Assembly: GCA_947846985.1 (NCBI GenBank)
Contig: CANTUZ010000027.1
Location: 2,353,535 to 2,417,534, forward strand
Direction: 5' to 3'
Length of the DNA: 64,000 nucleotides
From: Fratercula arctica
Taxonomy: Eukaryota > Chordata > Aves > Charadriiformes > Alcidae
Part shown: positions 13,371-26,030 of the stretch, piece after piece
Layout of the letters: every line of letters begins with the position of its first letter
Numbering within the stretch: the first letter of the stretch is position 1
Position numbers and translations under genes: made by a program
Notes under the pieces: generated by a model
Database searches by the model: none
What the model was told of the DNA's origin: nothing
Seen by the model: only the letters and a program-made list of their open reading frames with translations

Positions 13371-13376
13371 GAGGCC
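13371..13376. repeat. Right target-site duplication of the LTR (GAGGCC)
   Basis: This is a perfect copy of 13019-13024. The satellite resumes in register directly after it (GAGGCCGTCTCTGG). Confidence 0.9.
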
Positions 13377-16300
13377 GTCTCTGGAGCGAGTGAGAAAGGG
13401 CATTTCTGAGGCTGAAGGCGCTAGGAAAGGCCGAAGACCCAAGGTCTCTGGGGCGATGCAAGCGGTTCCCAGAGAGCTTTCAAAGAAGCCACAGCTTTCC
13501 CTCATGGCTCCTTGGGCGTGGCAGCAATCTCCAAACCTATGTTTACTTTGGAGGCCGTCCCTGGGGCGAGTCAGAAAGGGCAGTTCTGAGGCTGAAGATG
13601 CTAGCAGATCCCGGAGCCCCAAGGTCTGTGTGGCAACCTAAGCGGTTCCCAGAGAGATTTAACAGAAGCCACAGTTTGCCCTCGTGGCTCCTTGGGCGTG
13701 GCAGCAATCTCCAGGCCTATGGTGATTTTGGAGGCCGTCCCTGGGGCGAGTGAGAAATGGGTGGTTCTGAGGCTGAAGGCGCTAGGAAAGGCCAAAGACC
13801 CAAGGTCTCTGGGGCAATGCAAGCGGTTCCCAGAGAGCTTTCAAAGAAGCCACAGCTTTCCCTCATGGCTCCTTGGGCATGGCAGCAATCTCCAGACCTA
13901 TGGTAATTATGGAGGCCGTCTCTGGGACGAGTGAGAAAGGGTGCTTCTGAGGCTGAAGTTGCCAGGAAAGCCCAGAGCCCCAAGGTCTGTGTTTCAAACT
14001 AAGCAGTTCCCAGAGAGATTTAACTGAAGCCACAGTTTGCCCTCGTGGCTCCTTGGGTGTGGCAGCAACCTCTAGACCTATGGTACCTTTTGAGTCCATC
14101 CCTGGGGCGAGTGAGAAAGGGTGGTTTTGAGGCTGAAGGCGCCAGGAAAGCCCGGAGCCCCAAGGTCTGTGTGGCAACCTAAGCGGTTCCCAGAGAGACT
14201 TAACTGAAGCCACAGTTTGCCCTCGTGGCTCTTTGGGTGTGGCAGCAATCTCCAGACATATGTTTACTTTGGAGACCATCCCTGGGGCGAGTGAGAAAGG
14301 GCAGTTCTGAGGCTGAAGATGCTAGCAAATCCCGGAGCCCCAAGGTATGTGTGGCAACCTAAGCAGTTCCCAGAGAGATTTAACAGAAGCCACAGTTTGC
14401 CCTCGTGGCTCCTTGGGCGTGGCAGCAATCTCCAGGCCTATGGTGATTTTGGAGGCCGTCCCTGGGGCGAGTGAGAAAAGGTGGTTCTGAGGCTGAAGGC
14501 GCTAGGAAAGGCCAAAGACCCAAGGTCTCTGGGGCAATCCAGGAGGTTCGCAGAGAGCTTTCAAAGAAGCCACAGCTTTCCCTCATGGCTCCTTGGGCGT
14601 GGCAGCAATCTCCAGACCTATGGTAATTATGGAGGCCGTCCATGGGGCGAGTGAGAAAGGGTGGTATTGATGCTGAAGGCGCCAGGAAAACCCGAAACTG
14701 AAAATCTGTGGGGCAATGCAAACGGTTCCCAGAGAGATTTAACAGAAGCTACAGTATGCCCTCGTGCCTTCTGGCCTTGGCAGCAATGTCGAGACAACTG
14801 CTGTTTCGGAGGCCGTCCATGGGGCGAGTGAGAAAGGGTGGTATTGAGGCTGAAGTTCCCAAGAAAGCGTGGAAATCCATGGTCTCTGGGGCAATATAAG
14901 CAGTTCCCAGAGAGCTTTAGAGCAAGCCACAGTTTTCCCTCGTGGCTCCTTGGGCGTGGCAGCAATCTCCAGACCTATGTTTACTTTGGAGGCCGTCCCT
15001 GGAGCGAGTGAGAAAGGGCAGTTCTGAGGCTGAAGATGCCAGCAAATCCCGAAGCCCCAAGGTCTGTGTGGCAACCTAAGCGGTTCCCAGAGAGATTTAA
15101 CAGAAGCCAGATTTTGCCCTCGTGGCTTCTAGGACGTGGTAGCAATCTCCAGACCTATGGTAATTTTGGAGGCCGTCCCTGGGGCGAATGAGAAAGGGCA
15201 GTTCTGAGGGTGAAGATGCCAGGAAAGACCGGATCCCCAGGTCTGTGTTTCAAACTAAGCGGTTCCCAGAGAGATTTAACAGAAGCCAGAGTTTTCCCTC
15301 GTGGCTTCTTGGGCGTGGTAGCAATCTCCAGACCTATGGTAGTTATGGAGGCCTTCCACGGGGCGAGTGAGAAAGGGTGGTTTTGAGGCTGAAGGCACCA
15401 AGAAAGCGTGGAAATCCACGGTCTCTGGGCCAATCTAAGCAGTTCCTAGAGAGCTTCAGAGCAAGGCACAGTTTTCCCTCGTGGCTCCTTGGTCGGGGCA
15501 GCAATCTTCAGACCTATGTTTACTTTGGAGGCCATCCCTGGGAGGAGTGAGAAAGGGCAGTTCTGACGCTGAAGATGCCAGCAAATCCCGGAGCCCCAAG
15601 GTCTGTGTGGCAACCTAAGCGTTTCCCAGAGAGATTTGACAGAAGCCACAGTTTTCCCTCGTGGCTCCTTGGGCGTGGCAGCAATCTCCAGACCTATGTT
15701 TACTTTGGAGTCCGTCCCTGGGGCGAGTGAGAAAGGGTGGTTCTGAGGCTGAAGGCGCTAGGAAAGGCGAAGACCCAAGGTCTCTGGGGCAATGCAAGCG
15801 GTTCCCAGAGAGCTTTCAAAGAAGCCACAGCTTTCCCTCATGGCTCCTTGGGCATGGCAGCAATCTCCAGACCTATGGTAATTATGGAGGCCGTCCATGG
15901 AGCGAGTGAGAAAGGGTGGTATTGAGGCTGAAGGTGCCAGGAAAACCCGAAACCGAAAATCTGTGGGGTAATGCAAACGGTTCCCAGAGAGATTTAACAG
16001 AAGCCACAGTATGCCCTCGTGCCTTCTTGGTCTTGGCATCAATGTTGAGACAACTGCTGTTTCGGAGGCCGTCCCTGGGGCGAGTGAGAAAGGGTGGTTT
16101 TGAGGCTGAAGGCGCCAGGAAAGATCGGATCCCCAGGTCTGTGTGGCAACCTAAGCGGTTCCCAGAGAGATTTAACTGAAGCCACAGTTTGCCCTCGTGG
16201 CTCCTTGGGTGTGGCAGCAACCTCTAGACCTATGGTACCTTTTGAGTCCATCCCTGGGGCGAGTGAGAAAGGGTGGGTTTGAGGCTGAAGGCGCCAAGAA

Positions 16301-18509
16301 AGCGTGGAAATCCACAGTCTCTGGGCCAATCTAAGCAGTTGCCAGAGAGCTTTAGAGCAAGCCACAGTTTTCCCTCATACCTCCTTGGGCGTGGCAGCAA
16401 TCTCCAGACCTATGTTTACTTTGGAGGCCGTCCCTGGGGCGAGTGAGAAAGGGCAGTTCTGAGGCTGAAGATGCCAGGAAAGACCAGATCCCCAGGTCTG
16501 TGTTTCAAACTAAGCCGTTCCCAGAGAGATTTAACAGAAGCCAGAGTTTTCCCTCGTGGCTTCTTGGGCGTGGTAGCAATCTCCAGACCTATGGTAATTA
16601 TGGAGGCCGTCCATGGGGCGAGTGAGAAAGGGTGGTTTTGAGGCTGAAGGCGCCAAGATAGCGTGGAAATCCACGGTCTCTGGGCCAATCTAAGCAGTTC
16701 CCAGAGAGCTTTAGAGCAAACCACAGTTTGCTCTCGTGGCTCCTTGGGCGTGGCAGCAATCTCCAGGCCTATGGTAATTTTGGAGTCCGTCCCTGGGGTG
16801 AGTGAGAAAGGGTGGTTCTGAGGCTGAAGGCGCTAGGAAAGGCCGAAGACCCAAGGTCTCTGGGGCGATGCAAGCGGTTCCCAGAGAGCTTTCAAAGAAG
16901 CCACAGCTTTCCCTCATGGCTCCTTGGGCATGGCAGCAATCTCCAGACCTATGGTAATTATGGAGGCCGTCCATGGGGCGAGTGAGAAAGGGTGGTTTTG
17001 AGGCTGAAGGCGCCAGGAAAGACCGGATCCCCAGGTCTGTGTGGCAACATAAGCGGTTCCCAGAGAGATTTAATAGAAGCCACAGTTTTCCCTCGTGGCT
17101 CCTTGGGCGTGGCAGAAATCTCCAGACCTATGTTTACTTTGGAGGCCATCCCTGGGACGAGTGAGAAAGGGCAGTTCTGAGGCTGAAGATGCCAGCAAAT
17201 CCCGGAGCCCCAAGGTCTGTGTGGCAACCTAAGCGGTTCCCAGAGAGATTTAACAGAAGCCACAGTATGCCCTCGTGCCTTCTTGGTCTTGGCATCAATG
17301 TCGAGACAACTGCTGTTTCGGAGGCCGTCCCTGGGGTGAGTGAGAAAGGGTGGTTTTGAGGCTGAAGGCGCCAGGAAAGATCGGATCCCCAGGTCTCTGT
17401 GGCAACCTAGAGCGGTGCCCAGAGAGATTTAACAGAAGCCACAGTTTGCCCTCGTGGCTCCTTGGGTGTGGCAGCAACATGTACACCTATGGTACCTTTT
17501 GACTCCATCCCTGGGGCGAGTGAGAAAGGGTGGTTTTGAGGCTGAAGGCGCCAAGAAAGACCGGATCCCCAGGTCTGTGTGGCAAACTAAGCGGTTCCCA
17601 GAGGGCTTAAACAGAAGCCAGAGTTTGCCCTCGTGGCTCCTTGGGCGTGGCAGCAATCTCCAGACCTATGGTAATTATGGAGGCCGTCCATGGGGCGAGT
17701 GAGAAACGGTGGGTTTGAGGCTGAAGGCGCCAAGAAAGCGTGGAAATCCACTGTCTCTGGGCCAATCTAAGCAGTTGCCAGAGAGCTTTAGAGCAAGCCA
17801 GTGTTTTCCCTCGTAGCTCCTTGGGCGTGGCAGCAATCTCCAGACCTATGTTTACTTTGGAGGCCGTCCCTGGGGCGAGTGAGAAAGGGCAGTTCTGAGG
17901 CTGAAGATGCCAGGAAAGACCGGATCCCCAGGTCTGTGTTTCAAACTAAGCGGTTCCCAGAGAGATTTAACAGAAGCCAGAGTTTTCCCTCGTGGCTTCT
18001 TGGGCGTGGCAGCAATCTCCAGACCTATGGTAATTATGGAGGCCGTCCATGGGGCGAGTGAGAAAGGGTGGTTTTGAGGCTGAAGGCACCAAGAAAGCGT
18101 GGAAATCCACGGTCTCTGGGCCAATCTAAGCAGTTCCCAGAGAGCTTTAGAGCAAGCCACAGTTTGCTCTCGTGGCTCCTTGGGCGTGGCAGCAATCTCC
18201 AGGCCTATGGTAATTTTGGGGGCCGTCCCTGGGGCGAGTGAGAAAGGGCAGTTCTGAGGCTGAAGATGCCAGCAAATCCCGGAGCCCCAAGGTCTGTGTG
18301 GCAACCTAAGCGGTTCCCAGAGAGATTTAAAAGAAGCCACAGTTTGCCCTCGTGGCTCCTTGGGTGTGGCAGCAATCTCCAGACCTATGGTACCTTTTGA
18401 GTCCATCCCTGGGGCGAGTGAGAAAGGGTGGTATTGAGGCTGAAGGTGCCAGGAAAACCCGAAACCGAAAATCTGTGGGGCAATGCAAACGGTTCCCAGA
18501 GAGATTTAA

Positions 18510-21500
18510 CAGAAGCCAGAGTTTTCCCTCGTGCCTTCTTGGGCTTGGCAGCAATGTCTAGACAACTGCTGTTTCGGAGGCCGTCCCTGGGGCGAGTGAG
18601 AAAGGGTGGTATTGAGGCTGAAGGCACCAAGAAAGCGCGGAAATCCACGGTCTCTGGGCCAATCTAAGCAGTTCCCAGAGAGCTTTAGAGCAAGCCACAG
18701 TTTTCCCTCGTGGCTCCTTGGACGTGGCAGCAATCTCCAGACCTATGTTTACTTTGGAGTCCGTCCCTGGGGCGAGTGAGAAAAGGTGGTTCTGAGGCTG
18801 AAGGCGCTAGGAAAGACGAAGACCCAAGGTCTCTGGGGTAATGCAAGCGGTTCCCAGAGAGCTTTCAAAGAAGCCACAGCTTTCCCTCATGGCTCCTTGG
18901 GCATGGCAGCAATCTCCAGACCTATGGTAATTATGGAGGCCGTCCATGGGGCGAGTGAGAAAGGGTGGTATTGAGGCTGAAGGTGCCAGGAAAACCCGAA
19001 ACCGAAAATCCTTGGGGTAATGCAAACGGTTCCCAGAGAGATTTAACAGAAGCCACAGTATGCCCTCGTGCCTTCTTGGTCTTGGCATCAATGTTGAGAC
19101 AACTGCTGTTTCGGAGGCCGTCCCTGGGGCGAGTGAGAAAGGGTGGTTTTGAGGCTGAAGGCGCCAGGAAAGATCGGATCCCCAGGTCTCTGTGGCAACC
19201 TAAGCAGTTCCCAGAGAGATTTAACAGAAGCCACATTTTGCCCTCGTGGCTCCTTGGGTGTGGCATCAACCTCTAGACCTATGGTACCTTTTGAGTCCAT
19301 CCCTGGGGCGAGTGAGAAAGGGTGGTTTTGAGGCTGAAGATGCCAGCAAATCCCGGAGCCCCAAGGTCTGTGTGGCAACCTAAGCGTTTTCCAGAGAGAT
19401 TTAACAGAAGCCACACTGTGTCCTCGTGGCTCCTTGGGCGTGGCAGCAATCTCCAGACCTATGTTTACTTTGGAGGCCGTCCCTGGGGCGAGTGAGAAAG
19501 GGTGGTTCTGAGGCTGAAGGCGCTAGGAAAGGCCGAAGACCCAAGGTCTCTGGGGCAATGCAAGCGGTTCCCAGAGAGCTTTCAAAGAAGCCACAGCTTT
19601 CCCTCATGGCTCCTTGGGCATGGCAGCAATCTCCAGACCTATGGTAATTATGGAGGCCTTCCATGGGGCGAGTGATAAAGGGTGGTTTTGAGGCTGAAGG
19701 CGCCACGAAAGCGTGGAAATCCACGGTCTCTGGGCCAATCTAAGCAGTTCCCAGAGAGCTTTAGAGCAAGCCACAGTTTTCCCTCGTGGCTCCTTGGGTG
19801 TGGCAGCAATCTCCAGACCTATGGTAATTATGGAGGCCGTCCATGGGGCGAGTGAGAAAGGGTGGTATTGAGGCTGAAGGCGCCAGGAAAACCCGAAACT
19901 GAAAATCTGTGGGGCAATGCAAACGGTTCCCAGAGAGATTTAACAGAAGCCACAGTATGCCCTCGTGCCTTCTTGGGCTTGGCAGCAATGTCGAGACAAT
20001 TGCTGTTTCGGAGGCCGTCCCTGGGGCGAGTGAGAAAGGGTGGTATTGAGGCTGAAGTTCCCAGGGAAGCGTGGAAATCCACGGTGTCTGGGGCAATCTA
20101 AGCAGTTCCCAGAGAGGTTTAGAACAAGGCACAGTTTTCCCTCGTGTCTCCTTGGGCGTGGCAGCAATCTCCAGACCTATGTTTACTTTGGAGGCCGTCC
20201 CTGGGGCGAGTGAGAAAGGGCAGTTCTGAGGCTGAAGATGCCAGCAAATCCCGGAGCCCCAAGGTCTGTGTGGCAACCTAAGCGGTTCCCAGAGAGATTT
20301 GACAGAAGCCAGAGTTTTCCCTCGTGGCTCCTTGGGCGTGGCAGAAATCTCCAGACCTATGGTAATTTTGGAGGCCGTCCCTGGGGCGAGTGAGAAAGGG
20401 TGGTTTTGAGGCCGAAGGCGCGAGGAAAGACCGGATCCCCAGGTCTGTGTGGCAACCTAAGCGGTTCCCAGAGAGATTTCACAGAAGCCACAGTATGCCC
20501 TCGTGCCTTCTTGGGCTTGGCAGCAATGTCTAGACAACTGCTGTTTCGGAGGCCGTCCCTGGGGCGAGTGAGAAAGGGTGGGTTTGAGGCTGAAGGCACC
20601 AAGAAAGCGCGGAAATCCACGGTCTCTGGGCCAATCTAAGCAGTTCCCAGAGAGCTTTAGAGCAAGCCACAGTTTTCCCTCGTGGCTCCTTGGGCGTGGC
20701 AGCAATCTCCAGACCTATGTTTACTTTGGAGTCCGTCCCTGGGGCGAGTGAGAAAAGGTGGTTCTGAGGCTGAAGGCGCTAGGAAAGGCGAAGACCCAAG
20801 GTCTCTGGGGTAATGCAAGCGGTTCCCAGAGAGCTTTCAAAGAAGCCACAGCTTTCCCTCTTGGCTCCTTGGGCATGGCAGCAATCTCCAGACCTATGGT
20901 AATTATGGAGGCCGTCCATGGGGCGAGTGAGAAAGGGTGGTATTGAGGCTGAAGGTGCCAGGAAAACCCGAAACCGAAAATCCTTGGGGTAATGCAAACG
21001 GTTCCCAGAGAGATTTAACAGAAGCCACAGTATGCCCTCGTGCCTTCTTGGTCTTGGCATCAATGTTGAGACAACTGCTGTTTCGGAGGCCGTCCCTGGG
21101 GCGAGTGAGAAAGGGTGGTTTTGAGGCTGAAGGCGCCAGGAAAGATCGGATCCCCAGGTCTCTGTGGCAACCTAAGCAGTTCCCAGAGAGATTTAACAGA
21201 AGCCACATTTTGCCCTCGTGGCTCCTTGGGTGTGGCATCAACCTCTAGACCTATGGTACGTTTTGAGTCCATCCCTGGGGCGAGTGAGAAAGGGTGGTTT
21301 TGAGGCTGAAGATGCCAGCAAATCCCGGAGCCCCAAGGTCTGTGTGGCAACCTAAGCGTTTTCCAGAGAGATTTAACAGAAGCCACACTGTTTCCTCGTG
21401 GCTCCTTGGGCGTGGCAGCAATCTCCAGACCTATGTTTACTTTGGAGGCCGTCCCTGGGGCGAGTGAGAAAGGGTGGTTCTGAGGCTGAAGGCGCTAGGA

Positions 21501-21857
21501 AAGGCCGAAGACCCAAGGTCTCTGGGGCAATCCAGGAGGTTCCCAGAGAGCTTTCAAAGAAGCCACAGCTTTCCCTCATGGCTCCTTGGGCATGGCAGCA
21601 ATCTCCAGACCTATGGTAATTATGGAGGCCTTCCATGGGGCGAGTGATAAAGGGTGGTTTTGAGGCTGAAGGCGCCAAGAAAGCGTGGAAATCCACGGTC
21701 TCTGGGCCAATCTAAGCAGTTGCCAGAGAGCTTTAGAGCAAGCCACAGTTTTCCCTCGTGGCTCCTTGGGTGTGGCAGCAATCTCCAGACCTATGGTAAT
21801 TATGGAGGCCGTCCATGGGGCGAGTGAGAAAGGGTGGTATTGAGGCTGAAGGCGCCA
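18510..21857 (+). repeat. 11-monomer tandem duplication (1972 bp period)
   Basis: Sequence from about 18510 recurs at +1972 (18541 matches 20513, 18965 matches 20937, 19426 matches 21398), including rare shared variants such as TCCTTGGGGTAATGC and GGCATCAACCTCTAG. The second copy ends at about 21857, where a T-type monomer switches mid-unit into an S-type. The second copy is thus about 1.4 kb of the 1972-bp unit. Confidence 0.85.
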
Positions 21858-24800
21858 GGAAAACCCGGAGCCGCAAGGTCTGTCTGGCAACCTAAGCGTT
21901 TTCCAGAGAGATTTTACAGAAGCCACACTGTGTCCTCGTGGCTCCTTGGGCGTGGCAGCAATCTCCAGACCTATGTTTACTTTGAGTCCATCCCTGGGGC
22001 GAGTGAGAAAGGGTGGTTCTGAGGCTGAAGGCGCTAGGAAAGGCCAAAGACCCAAGGTCTCTGGGGCAATGCAAGCGGTTCCCAGAGAGCTTTCAAAGAA
22101 GCCACAGCTTTCCCTCATGGCTCCTTGGGCATGGCAGCAATCTCCAGACCTATGGTAATTATGGAGGCCGTCCATGGGGCGAGTGAGAAAGGGTGGGTTT
22201 GAGGCTGAAGGCGCCAAGAAAGCGTGGAAATCCACAGTCTCTGGGCCAATCTAAGCAGTTCCCAGAGAGCTTTAGAGCAAGCCACATTTTGCCCTCGTGG
22301 CTCCTTGGGTGTGGCAGCAATCTCCAGACCTATGTTTACTTTGGAGGCCGTCCCTGGGGCGAGTGAGAAAGGGCAGTTCTGAGGCTGAAGATGCCAGGAA
22401 AGACCGGATCCCCAGGTCTGTGTTTCAAACTAAACGGTTTCCCAGAGAGATTAAACAGAAGCCAGAGTTTTCCCTCGTGGCTCCTTGGGCGTGGCAGCAA
22501 TCTCCAGACCTATGGTAATTTTGGAGGCCGTCCCTGGGGTGAGTGAGAAAGGGTGGTTTTGAGGCTGAAGGCGCCAAGATAGCGTGGAAATCCACGGTCT
22601 CTGGGCCAATCTAAGCAGTTCCCAGAGAGCTTTAGAGCAAGCCACATTTTGCCCTCGTGGCTCCTTGGGTGTGGCAGCAACCTCTAGACCTATGGTACCT
22701 TTTGAGTCCATCCCTGGGGCGAGTGAGAAAGGGTGGTTTTGAGGCTGAAGATGCCAGCAAATCCCGGAGCCCCAAGGTCTGTGTGGCAACCTAAGCGTTT
22801 TCCAGAGAGATTTAACAGAAGCCACACTGTGTCCTCGTGGCTCCTTGGGCGTGGCAGCAATCTCCAGACCTATGTTTACTTTGGAGGCCGTCCCTGGGGC
22901 GAGTGAGAAAGGGCAGTTCTGAGGCTGAAGATGCCACCAAATCCCGGAGCCCCAAGGTCTGTGTGGCAACCTAAGCGGTTCCCAGAGAGCTTTCAAAGAA
23001 GCCACAGTTTTCCCTCGTGGCTCCTTGGGCGTGGCAGCAACCTCTAGACCTATGGTAACTTTTGAGGCCGTCCCTGGGGCGAGTGAGAAAGGGTGGTTTT
23101 GAGGCTGAAGGCGCCAGGAAAGACCGGATCCCCAGGTCTGTGTGGCAACCTAAGCGGTTCCCAGAGAGATTTAACAGAAGCCACAGTTTTCCCTCGTGGC
23201 TCCTTGGGCGTGGCAGCAATCTCCAGACCTATGTTAACTTTGGAGGCCGTCCCTGGGGCGAATGAGAAAGGGTGGTTCTGAGGCTGAAGGCGCTAGAAAA
23301 GGCCGAAGACCCAAGGTCTCTGGGGCAATGCAAGTGGTTCCCAGAGAGCTTTCAAAGAAGCCACAGCTTTCCCTCATGGCTCCTTGGGCATGGCAGCAAT
23401 CTCCAGACCTATGGTAATTATGGAGGCTGTCCATGGGGCGAGTGAGAAAGGGTGGTTTTGAGGCTGAAGGCGCCAAGAAAGCGTGGAAATCCACGGTCTC
23501 TGGGCCAATCTAAGCAGTTCCCAGAGAGCTTCAGAGCAAGCCACAGTTTTCCCTCGTGGCTCCTTGGGCGTGGCAGCAATCTCCAGAACTATGGTAATTA
23601 TGGAGGCTGTCCATGGGGCGAGTGAGAAAGGGTGGTTTTGAGGCTGAAGGCGCCAAGAAAGCGTGGAAATCCACGATCTCTGGCCAATCTAAGCAGTTCC
23701 TAGAGAGCTTTAGAGTAAGTCACAGTTTTCCCTCGTGGCTCCTTGGGCGTGGCAGCAATCTCCAGACCTATGTTTACTTTGGAGGCCGTCCCTGGGGCGA
23801 GTGAGAAAGGGCAGTTCTGAGGCTGAAGATGCCAGGAAAGACCGGATCCCCAGGTCTGTGTTTCAAACTAAGCGGTTCCCAGAGAGATTTAACAGAAGCC
23901 AGAGTTTTCCCTCGTGGCTTCTTGGGCGTGGTAGCAATCTGCAGACCTATGGTAATTATGGAGGCCTTCCATGGGGCGAGTGAGAAAGGGTGGTTTTGAG
24001 GCTGAAGGCGCCAAGAAAGCGTGGAAATCCATGGTCTCTGGGCCAATCTAAGCAGTTCCCAGAGAGCTTTAGAGCAAGGCACAGTTTTCCCTCGTGGCTC
24101 CTAGGGCGTGGCAGCAATCTCCAGACCTATGTTAACTTTGGAGTCCGACCCTGGGGCGAGTGAGAAAGGGCAGTTCTGAGGCTGAAGATGCCAGCAAATC
24201 CCGGAGCCCCAAGGTCTGTGTGGCAACCTAAGCGGTTCCCAGAGAGATTTGACAGAAGCCACAGTTTTCCCTCGTGGCTCCTTGGGCGTGGCAGCAATCT
24301 CCAGACCTATGGTAATTTTGGAGGCCGTCCCTGGGGCGAGTGAGAAAGGGTGGTTTTGAGGCCGAAGGTGCCAGGAAAGACCGGATCCCCAGGTCTGTGT
24401 GGCAACCTAAGCGGTTCCCAGAGAGATTTAACAGAAGCCACAGTTTTCCCTCGTGGCTCCTTGGGCGTGGCAGCAATCTCCAGACCTATGGTAATTTTGG
24501 AGGCCGTCCATGGGGCGAGTGAGAAAGGGTGGTATTGAGGCTGAAGGTGCCAGGAAAACCCGAAACCGAAAATCTGTGGGGTAATGCAAACGGTTCCCAG
24601 AGAGATTTAACAGAAGCCACAGTATGCCCTCGTGCCTTCTTGGTCTTGGCATCAATGTTGAGACAACTGCTGTTTCGGAGGCCGTCCCTGGGGCGAGTGA
24701 GAAAGGGTGGTTCTGAGGCTGAAGGCGCCAGGAAAGATCGGATCCCCAGGTCTGTGTGGCAACCTAAGCGGTTCCAGAGAGATTTAACAGAAGCCACAGT

Positions 24801-26030
24801 TTGCCCTCGTGGCTCCTTGGGTGTGGCAGCAACCTCTAGACCTATGGTACCTTTTGAGTCCATCCCTGGGGCGAGTGAGAAAGGGTGGTTTTGAGGCTGA
24901 AGATGCCAGCAAATCCCGGAGCCGCAAGGTCTGTCTGGCAACCTAAGCGTTTTCCAGAGAGATTTTACAGAAGCCACACTGTGTCCTCGTGGCTCCTTGG
25001 GCGTGGCAGCAATCTCCAGACCTATGTTTACTTTTGAGTCCATCCCTGGGGCGAGTGAGAAAGGGTGGTTTTGAGGCTGAAGGCGCTAGGAAAGGCCAAA
25101 GACCCAAGGTCTCTGGGGCAATGCAAGCGGTTCCCAGAGAGCTTTCAAAGAAGCCACAGCTTTCCCTCATGGCTCCTTGGGCGTGGCAGCAATCTCCAGA
25201 CCTATGGTAATTATGGAGGCCGTCCATGGGGCGAGTGAGAAAGGGTGGGTTTGAGGCTGAAGGCGCCAAGAAAGCGTGGAAATCCACAGTCTCTGGGCCA
25301 ATCTAAGCAGTTCCCAGAGAGCTTTAGAGCAAGCCACATTTTGCCCTCGTGGCTCCTTGGGTGTGGCAGCAATCTCCAGACCTATGTTTACTTTGGAGGC
25401 CGTCCCTGGGGCGAGTGAGAAAGGGCAGTTCTGAGGCTGAAGATGCCAGGAAAGACCGGATCCCCAGGTCTGTGTTTCAAACTAAACGGTTCCCAGAGAG
25501 ATTAAACAGAAGCCAGAGTTTTCCCTCGTGGCTCCTTGGGCGTGGCAGCAATCTCCAGACCTATGGTAATTTTGGAGGCCGTCCCTGGGGTGAGTGAGAA
25601 AGGGTGGTTTTGAGGCTGAAGGCGCCAAGATAGCGTGGAAATCCACGGTCTCTGGGCCAATCTAAGCAGTTCCCAGACAGCTTTAGAGCAAGCCACATTT
25701 TGCCCTCGTGGCTCCTTGGGTGTGGCAGCAACCTCTAGACCTATGGTACCTTTTGAGTCCATCCCTGGGGCGAGTGAGAAAGGGTGGTTTTGAGGCTGAA
25801 GATGCCAGCAAATCCCGGAGCCCCAAGGTCTGTGTGGCAACCTAAGCGTTTTCCAGAGAGATTTAACAGAAGCCACACTGTGTCCTCGTGGCTCCTTGGG
25901 CGTGGCAGCAATCTCCAGACCTATGTTTACTTTGGAGGCCGTCCCTGGGGCGAGTGAGAAAGGGCAGTTCTGAGGCTGAAGATGCCAGCAAATCCCGGAG
26001 CCCCAAGGTCTGTGTGGCAACCTAAGGGGT
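21858..26030 (+). repeat. HOR-1 copy D
   Basis: The anchor CTCCTAGGGCG recurs at about 24090, and 24070-25980 follows the monomer order of 3421-5330 and 9715-11060 (offset 14355 from copy C). A few changes are private, including a one-base loss giving GGTTCCAGAGAG near 24772. The HOR-1 order ends near 26030, where HOR-2-type monomers begin. Confidence 0.8.

Larger units (their letters stand above)
11150..18510 (+). repeat. Irregular, more diverged satellite segment
   Basis: The monomers here keep the 180-bp rhythm, but I could not find a long-range repeat of their order. They carry many private variants, such as TTTAACTGAAGCC, CCTGGTAGGAGTGA, GAGAAATGGGTGG and GTGTTTCAAACTAAGCAG. The segment contains the only transposon insertion of the window. 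Both facts fit an older part of the array that has not been homogenised recently; that reading is inference. Confidence 0.7.
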
